Part shown: positions 56,978 to 64,000 of the stretch, one piece after another
How the letters are laid out: every line of letters begins with the position of its first letter
How positions within the stretch are numbered: the first letter of the stretch is position 1
Assembly (NCBI GenBank): GCA_014529385.2
Contig: CM043954.1
Location: forward strand, 2,772,501-2,836,500
Source of the DNA: Adiantum capillus-veneris
Taxonomy: Eukaryota > Streptophyta > Polypodiopsida > Polypodiales > Pteridaceae
Direction: 5' to 3'
DNA length: 64,000 nucleotides
Position numbers and translations under genes: made by a program
Notes under the pieces: model-generated
What the model was told of the DNA's origin: nothing
Database searches by the model: none
What the model saw: only the letters and a program-made list of their open reading frames with translations

Positions 56978-58536
56978 TCCATATTGCTCACATAGCTGGT
57001 AAGCACAATCAAGTTGCCGATGCACTTTCACGATGACCAAAAGTTAATGCGGTATCTATAGCTACTCACAATGATCTATCCTCTATGATAGATGAGTATG
57101 CTACTGACCCTGACTTTAGAGACATAATGTCAGCCCTTGCTTTGGGGAAGAAAGAGGAACCATTCACCTTGCAGGATGGTTATCTTCTCCACGGCAATAG
57201 GCTATGTGTTACCCATTCCCTTCGTGAGAAGGTTATGTATGAATCCCATGCTCCTCCATATGCAGGGCATAGAGGTATTCAACCTACTCTCCGAGGAGTA
57301 GAGACGTATTTCTATTGGCCTACCATGAAAGTGGACATACAAGAGTATGTTTCAAAATGTGTAGTATGCCAAAAGACCAAGTATGATAGAGGGAAGCAAC
57401 CTGGATTACTCCAGCCATTGCCTATTCCAAATTCGCCATGGGAGAGTATATCCATGGATTTCATCTTTGGATTACCCAAGTCTATCCATGGGAATACAGG
57501 AATATGGACAATGGTCGACAGGTTTAGCAAACAAGCACATTTTATTCCTGTCAAAAAGACTATTAAGGCACATCAAATGGCAACTCTCTTCATATCTCAG
57601 ATTTTCAAGCACCATGGATTACCCACATCCATCGTGTCAGATAGAGATCCTAGAATGACCAGTAATTTCTGGAAAGGTCTCTTTGAAAATCTAGGAACAA
57701 GATTGAATTTCTCTTCGGCCTATTACCCACAAACGGATGGCCAAAGTGAGATAGCCAATCTTACGATATTCGATCTACTCAAGACTTATGTTACCGAAGT
57801 AGATCAACGCTCACAATGGGAAAAGTATTTACCTCTAGTAGAGTATGCCTACAATAATACTGTACATACTTCCATGGGGAAAGCACCTTTCGAGATCATA
57901 GAGGGAAGACCTAAAAGTCCCTTGCTACTCAAAGTACATGGGAAGATCTTCGCCGCCGATGAGTATAGCCGTGACCTACAAGAATCTTTTCAAAAGATTA
58001 GGGAGGCTATAGCCATCTCTCAACAAAGGCAAAAAGCTACTGCTGATAAGCACAGAAGAGCCTTAATGTTCAAAGAAAATGATTGGGTCTTACTCAAGTT
58101 TCCTAAGGCTCGATTAAGGCAAACGACGGGCAAAAATCCTACGGGCCATCAAAAGTATTATGCTAAACTAGCAAAAAGATACTATGGTCCTTTCCAAATC
58201 TTGAAGCCCATCAATGAGACGGCTTATCAACTCAAGTTGCCCAACCATTGCCTTATACAAAATGCCTTTCATGTAAGCCTACATAAGCCCTACAAAGGAG
58301 AGCCACCAACTGAACCAATTATTGAAGACCCTCCCGAAGTTGAAGACCAAGAAGAGGTGCTACAACCCGAAGCTGTCCTTCGGCATGAAGACAAGGTACT
58401 ACGACATGGTAAGATAATCCGACGGTATCTTATTAAGTTCAAAAATTATCCTTTTGAAGATGCTAGATGGATGCAAGGAGTACAACTTAAGGATAGTATG
58501 AACCTTGTCAATGCTTACAATGCTACATTAGAGTAA
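56978..58536 (+). pseudogene. Integrase and chromodomain of chromovirus C
   Basis: The integrase, whose C-terminal 483 codons are open, is nearly identical to the A copy but without its frame break at the second catalytic D (SIVSDRDPRM). It has HHCC, the DDE residues and the C-terminal chromodomain-like RRYLIKFKNYPFEDARW. One TGA (57034-57036) lies upstream of 57085 in the LSRRP region. It lacks RT, so it is dead as an element. Confidence 0.9.
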
Positions 58537-58896
58537 GCAAATGTACAAATTTCTTTTAAATGACTCATGTTTTTGTCTTATAAGACTAGTCCTCTTTTTA
58601 ATTGTGCACAAATTTAACTAGTATGCATGCTTAGAATCATGTTTGTGACGACGACGTCTCTCAAACACCAAGTAGAATTTGTCACTCTACTTTGGGAGAA
58701 TGAAATGGACTAAAGAGCAGACATGCTTGCGGCAGCTATGTCTCCCAAGCACCAAATGGATTAGTCATCCATCTTGGAAAGATGTCGTAGGGTAAAAAAG
58801 GGATCCTCTACCCGCTAAGTACGATTGACTAATGACTAAGGCTTTATCTCTTCTACCTCATAGTCGAGGACGACTATGATTTCAAGAGAGAGGTAA

Positions 58897-59488
58897 TGTC
58901 ATAAAATCTAATATCTAACCAACCCAAATGATTTTCTCATATTAAATTGATCACTTAATGTGGGAGAATAAACGGGAACAAGTGTTAAGATATAGATATG
59001 TGCTTATAGATCTATCTCAACACGGGGCCAATAGTAAAGGGGCCCAAATGGGAGATGGTCTATCAAGAGCAAGGCTAACCAATGGAGCATAAGACCTTAG
59101 GGTTAGCTTCATTGAAGACCTCCAATAATGTGTGTAAAAGTCCTTTGACCTTAGGTAAGCTAGGGCTGAGCTTGAGGTGGGAACCCGGCCCAAACTCGAG
59201 GTGCTTGTCATGCTTGAGGTGCTTGTCCTGCTTGAGTTTCTTGTCATGCTTGAGGTGCTTGATTAAGATGCTTGAGGTGCTTGACTGGCTCCATGCTTGA
59301 GGTGCTTGACTTGGTGCATGATTAAGGTGCTTGAAGTGCCTTGAGAAGCTTGCTTGAGATGCTTGCGGGAACACCCCCTACTTCAAGTGCTTAGTCATGC
59401 TTGATTACTAAGGGGCTTGCTCATCCAAAGTCAAAAAGATCCCTACAAGGAGGGTGGAGAGCCTACAAGGGGGGGGGGGATGAGAGAG

Positions 59489-59573
<85 letters not shown>

Positions 59574-60596
59574 GGGAAGCCCCAGCTTGAAGAGGCAGCA
59601 ACGACACTTGTCAAGTTCCTCCCCATGTTGCCCTCATGGTGTGCCTGAAGCCTATTGGTTGGCCACCCAAGGGTTCCAATGATAATTTAGGATATTTAAT
59701 TAATTGATTTTGCATTTATCAAGTCCTCTCTCTCAAAGGGGAAAGGGGGACACTTGTCCCAAGGCTACCCATGTTGCTTGTAATGGCTCCTGCTAGTGAT
59801 TGGCTAGGCCTGGAGGGGTCCAATGAGCTTCAAGCATGAGCTACAAGGGGGGGTCGACCCAAGCAAGCTAGGGGGGTGCTTAGGGGGTATACTCACCCAC
59901 ACACACTCACAAACACTCTCATGGTGTACTATGCAAAGTGCAAGAGCTCCCTCTCTTTCTCCAAGCAAGTAGAGGTTGAGAGCCTACACCAACACTCTTG
60001 GCTATGGAGTGCAAATCCATCCAAGAGCCATGCTTCAATGCTTGAGCTTGCCATCTATTTCTTCTTCATTACTATGCTATTATGTATGCTAGCTCAAGAG
60101 TTATGATAAGTGAGGAACTAGCTCTTTCTCGTATGAAATGTTTCTTCTTCCTCTTCTCTACCCTCATTCCCTACTAGCTCTCTCCACCTTTGAAGGTGTT
60201 TGAGGTCTTGGGACTGAGGCTTGGTATAGTTAAAGCTTTCTTCAAGTTTAGGTTATGCTATGATGATGATGCATGAAGCTTTCCATCTTCATTGCGTCAC
60301 CTAGGTCACAAGGAACACAAAGAATGTATTGTAACAAGTCTCCCTTTATGGGAGAAATCATAATACAAATGCCTATTTGAGGGGGGACGGGCTCCACATA
60401 AATCCGGTCCTCAGCTGTTGTCATGTTCTCTAAATTATCTCTCTTGCAAAAGTATTGTCTATGCCAAGTTAACTAATTGCTATGATTATGTTGCTATCTT
60501 CAATTATGTCAACCCGCTATGCTCACAAAATCATTTCTTGAAAGTACTCTCATTAAATTCCGCTACTCTCAAATTGAATAGGAAAATTCCATTACA
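58897..60596 (+). repeat. 3' LTR of chromovirus C
   Basis: This 1,700-bp LTR is the reverse complement of the A LTRs. It is longer mainly because of a (CA)41 run at 59491-59572. The CTCAAGCA-type minisatellite is at about 59185-59350. The polypurine run AAGAGAGAGG precedes it at 58883-58893. Confidence 0.92.
59491..59572. repeat. (CA)41 microsatellite in the C LTR
   Basis: A pure CA run at the site where the A LTRs have only a short GTGTGTGTGA stretch (about 2070 and 9243), so it expanded after the copies split. Confidence 0.95.
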
Positions 60597-63500
60597 ATGA
60601 GCTTACCAATGACTCCGATGTGATACTTCTTGTCGAAACATGGAAGCATGATGCACAAGGAATTCTTGGATTTGGCAAATACGATGTGCATTATTTGATG
60701 TGGGCCAAAAATGAAAAGCAACAAAGAGTCCAAGGAGGCATATCATGTATGACCAAAAAGGGTTTGCAAGATGTTTCCATTGTCAAATAAGATAAGTATA
60801 AATGCTACTTATGGCTATAAACCAGCCCACCAAATGGTCAAGTCATGTTTGCCACTTGAGGAGGATGCAAGTCCACCCAACAAATAGGGACACATGATCT
60901 ATGAGATCAACTCACGCTTGCGAATAAGCTTTTGAAATTGTAACGGGTATCCATGGAGTGCGGGAATTGGATTTGATGAGATTACCAATGACTCCGATGT
61001 GATACTTCTTGTCGAAACATGGGAGCATGATGCACAAGTAATTCTTGGATTTGGAAAATACGGTGTGCATTATTTGATGTGGGCCAAAAATGCAAAGCAA
61101 CAAAGAGGCCAAGGAGGCATATCATGTATGACCAAAAAGGGTTTGCAAGATGTTTCCATTGTCAAATAAGATAAGTATAAATGCTACTTATGGCTAAAAA
61201 CCAGCCGACCAAATGGTCAAGTCATGTTTGTGGATGGTTGCTACATTCCTCACTATGACTCCAAATTTTATGCTCGCTTAGATATGGATAGAGATCAACC
61301 CTTTGTTCAACTAGAGAAAGACATTGCTCATTACAAGAATCAAGGTGAAGTCATTGTTTCTGGAGACATGAATGCTCGCACAAATATGTTAAAACACGAC
61401 ACACAACAAGTCAACATGCCGCATGTCTCAAGAAGAATGGATGACTCATACATGTATAATAGAAGTGCTAATGATGCAAAATAACTAGATCACAATGGAA
61501 AGTAACTTCTACATATGTGCAATAGTACCGGAATGCTCATTGCAAATCTATGGCAAGGCACCAATGACTTTACATGTAAAAAGCACAATGATGATAGCGT
61601 GATTGGCTGTATGTTGTTCTCGGAATCCACTCTAGAATGCATACAAAGCTTTCCACTTGATGAATGGAATCCGGACTTGGATCATAGGATGTTATGTTTT
61701 TACCTCAAGTGTGGTAAACGGACCGAGCATGTATCCTCTAATCATAATGTGAATCATTTGTACCTACGTCTAGACTTCAAACGAGCACTTATATATGCTG
61801 ATATGGAGGACCAAATGTTAAGCATGATAGAGCATCAAGAGAGCCCAACATTATAATGCAAGTGGAAAGTTTTCAAAGAATTTGCTCTTGTGCAAAGGAA
61901 TTCTTTTCAATGAAACACATGTCTTGCAAAAGGTCTAAGAAGGGTAGCACCAAGAAGAAATGGTTTGACATGGAATGTAGTCAAGCCCAAAAACACCTGC
62001 TAAGATTGGATGCAAGCAAAGACAAGGTAGTTTACTTGGAATGTTCACACACATACAAATCACTTGTTCAAAAAACGAGGAGAAGGTGAGAAGTCCAAAA
62101 ACAACTTCTTTTAGTGAAAGAGAAAGCACATGCACGTGGCAAGTTTTGGTAAAATCTAAAAGGAAAGTGTGTTGAGAGCTTTGGTGACTTGACTCTTGAG
62201 GATATGTATACGCATTGCAAGAACCTCTATGAGAAACCCAATGTTGATAAGATGGAGTTTTGTAGCTCGCTTCTATTTATGCCTCCCTTCTTTACCATTG
62301 AAGATGTATGCCGCGCGCTTGAGAAACTTGCTACTCGCAAGGTAGGGGACCTTCAAGGTGTCAAGGTAGGGGACCTTCAAGGTGCACAAAGAAGGAGATG
62401 TAAACAATGTGAACAACTATCACACTATAATGGTTGGTTCTTTGATGGCAAAGTTATCTGGATGTATAATGGAGATGAACATAAGTGAATGGGCTGAAAA
62501 GAATGGCAAACATGCGCTTGGCCAAGTAGGTTTCAAAAGCATCATAGCACTATTGATCACCTTATCACTCTTTGAGTTCTTATGGAAGCGTCTCGATTGA
62601 AAGGAAAAAAGTTGTATTGTTGCTTTGTGGATTTCAAGAAAGCTTTTGACATGGTACCACGAGGACATCTTTGGAGTACCGAGAGAATTTATGCATGCCG
62701 TGTTTCACATCTACCAAAAAGTGATATGTCGATTATGTATGGGAGATGGAATTTCATAATTTTTTGCAAGCACCATTGGTATCAAACAAGGATGCCCACT
62801 TTCTCCAACCATCTTTGGGCTACTCATTGATGAATTGGAATGCATGGCTCTTGATTTTATGCAGCAAGAAGGCATAGACAAGGTTAAGATCGAAAATGTA
62901 GCGATTATGCTTTTGCTTTATGCCGATGATGTAGTGCTCTTGGCACATACCTTAGAAGATGCACAAAAGCATATGAGTGTCTTGGAACACTTTTGCCTAC
63001 ATAGCGGGCTGATCATGAATGTGATCATGAATGGATCCAAAATCAAGGTTATGCTTGTAAAGACCCTCAATGTCAAAAATACATGCATTGTATACAACAA
63101 TGAGTACCTTGAAGTGGTAGATCACTTCAAGTACCTTGGCCTTGAGGTTCCATCCAATCTTAAATGGAAGGATTGTGCAATGTGTCACTTGGAAGCCAGA
63201 AAGAGGGCTTTTTATAGATTTGAGGACATGTGCAATGCTAGAGAGATCAAGTGATGGGCTCTCAAAAAGTACCTCTTTGACACATTGGTGACCCCGGTGC
63301 TTCTTTATGGAGTGGAGGTGTGGGGTGGAAGCATCGTGAAGTCTACTTGGAAAGAGTTTGCGAATGTCCAAAAACGTTTTCTCACCAACTTTCTCGAAGT
63401 CAAGACACAAACACCCTACATGCTCTTACTTCTTGAGTCCGGATCACTTCCCATTGAGGTCTTGGGCATGCAAAGGGTTGTGGAGTACATGCTTAAGACA

Positions 63501-64000
63501 CAATGTATCCCTTTGCATCAACTTCCTAGAATCGCATATGAAGCAAGTGAAAAGGGCAAAAAGACATGCAAGTGCAAAATACTATGTTCGGGGTGGATGC
63601 TTCACATCAAGAAATGGTTTGGAAGGCGGGATGCATGTCACTTGGTCAAGGATGCATCAATCAACTCCCAAGTTAATGAGGCCTTCTTACAACGCCAATG
63701 TATCACGGCTTGGGAGAAATCCGAAGGTTCTCATTTCAGCCATTACACCACACACGTTGCTCCAAACTACAAATCTCTCTTCTTCTCCGAATGAGGTAAC
63801 CGAACCCATTCCTACCTCCTTGAGCCCATCCCATTGAGTGCGATCTGCACCATTGCCTCCATTCGTCTTAGCTCCCATTCTCTACGCTTCGAGACAGGAT
63901 GTTGGGGCATTCGCAAGGAGTCTCATCGACTTTGCACCTTATGCCCTCGTCAAGTGCGAGAGAGTAAGTACCACTCACTACTTGAGTGCGAAACTTTTGA
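60597..64000 (+). pseudogene. LINE 3 ORF2, decayed, runs off the window
   Basis: Endonuclease motifs (VDGCYIPHYDS, SGDMNART) lie at 61224-61400. RT motifs follow (FVDFKKAFDMV near 62630, IKQGCPLSP near 62785, YADD near 62920-62931), and the C-terminal GVEVWGGSI onward from 63310. Several frame breaks and stops are present, and a segment of about 120 bp is missing near 62385 beside a short direct repeat (GGTAGGGGACCTTCAAGGTG twice). An ORF1 end with TAG (60885-60887) followed by GGA-CAC-ATG precedes the second copy of the ORF2 start. The 3' end is outside the window. Confidence 0.88.
60598..61226 (+). repeat. 378-bp tandem duplication at the ORF1/ORF2 junction of LINE 3
   Basis: The ORF2 start region at 60598-60854 recurs at 60976-61226 with few changes. 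Between them lie the ORF1 end and intergenic junction (60855-60975). The first copy of that junction was lost at the chromovirus C border. Confidence 0.85.

Larger units (their letters stand above)
56978..60596 (+). mobile_element. Chromovirus C, 5'-truncated copy of family A
   Basis: This copy keeps only the end of RNase H, the integrase and the 3' LTR (58897-60596). The right end is a proper LTR end (CCATTACA), followed by ATGAG of the LINE. The left end is a deletion joint with an AATT overlap at 56974-56977. The 5' LTR, gag and most of pol are lost together with LINE sequence. Confidence 0.9.

Overview
Kind of DNA. The window is eukaryotic and reads as repeat-dense land-plant DNA. It holds Ty3/gypsy chromoviruses with long LTRs, a Ty1/copia element, a very long Ty3-type element, L1-type LINEs and solo LTRs, stacked inside one another. 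I found no host protein gene, rRNA, tRNA or CRISPR array. The mix suits a large-genome vascular plant (a fern or fern-like lineage is my guess), but nothing in the sequence fixes the species.

Layout, left to right. (1) 1-1057 and 9855-about 12100: an old plus-strand gag-protease remnant (element D). It is split by a young chromovirus A (1058-9854, minus strand, LTRs about 1.6 kb, perfect 5-bp TSD AGTCT) and by a solo LTR (10018-10699, TSD GATTG). (2) 12449-17346: LINE 1 on the minus strand, bounded by microsatellites. (3) About 17591-22138: LINE 2 on the plus strand, heavily decayed, ending in a (TC)n tail. (4) 22139-24031 and 51680-55297: two parts of element B, a minus-strand Ty3-type element whose protease is cut open by the next item. 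(5) 24032-51679: a 27.6-kb minus-strand LTR retrotransposon (the giant element; TSD CCCAC, LTRs 934/935 bp). It hosts a solo LTR (37877-38663, TSD ATTTC) and a 5.2-kb copia element (39287-44482, TSD CTCTT). (6) 55298-56015: a LINE fragment that looks like the target site of B. (7) About 56241-64000: LINE 3 on the plus strand, holding a 5'-truncated chromovirus C (56978-60596, same family as A) and a 378-bp tandem duplication.

How the parts work. In the giant element, transcription would start in the right-hand LTR. Next come a leader with four palindromes, a Gag with a long N-terminal extension, protease, reverse transcriptase, RNase H, and an integrase with two zinc-binding modules. A second aspartic-protease-like domain follows in the integrase frame, then a tract of about 285-bp repeats each carrying the same 24-bp palindrome, and a long coiled-coil reading frame before the polypurine tract. 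Element B is a relative with the same gag-protease-RT layout, but its leader carries a different, AT-rich palindrome. The LINEs encode an L1-type ORF1 (coiled coil plus RNA-binding core) and an ORF2 (endonuclease, reverse transcriptase, CCHC). In all three copies the two ORFs share one frame and are separated by a single TAG followed by GGA.

Every large coding frame except LINE 1 ORF1 carries stops or frameshifts, so this is a graveyard, though several copies are young. By-eye LTR divergence is about 1% for A, 2% for copia and 3-4% for the giant element, which fits the nesting order. The most unusual content is the giant element: its palindrome array, second protease-like domain and coiled-coil extra ORF.
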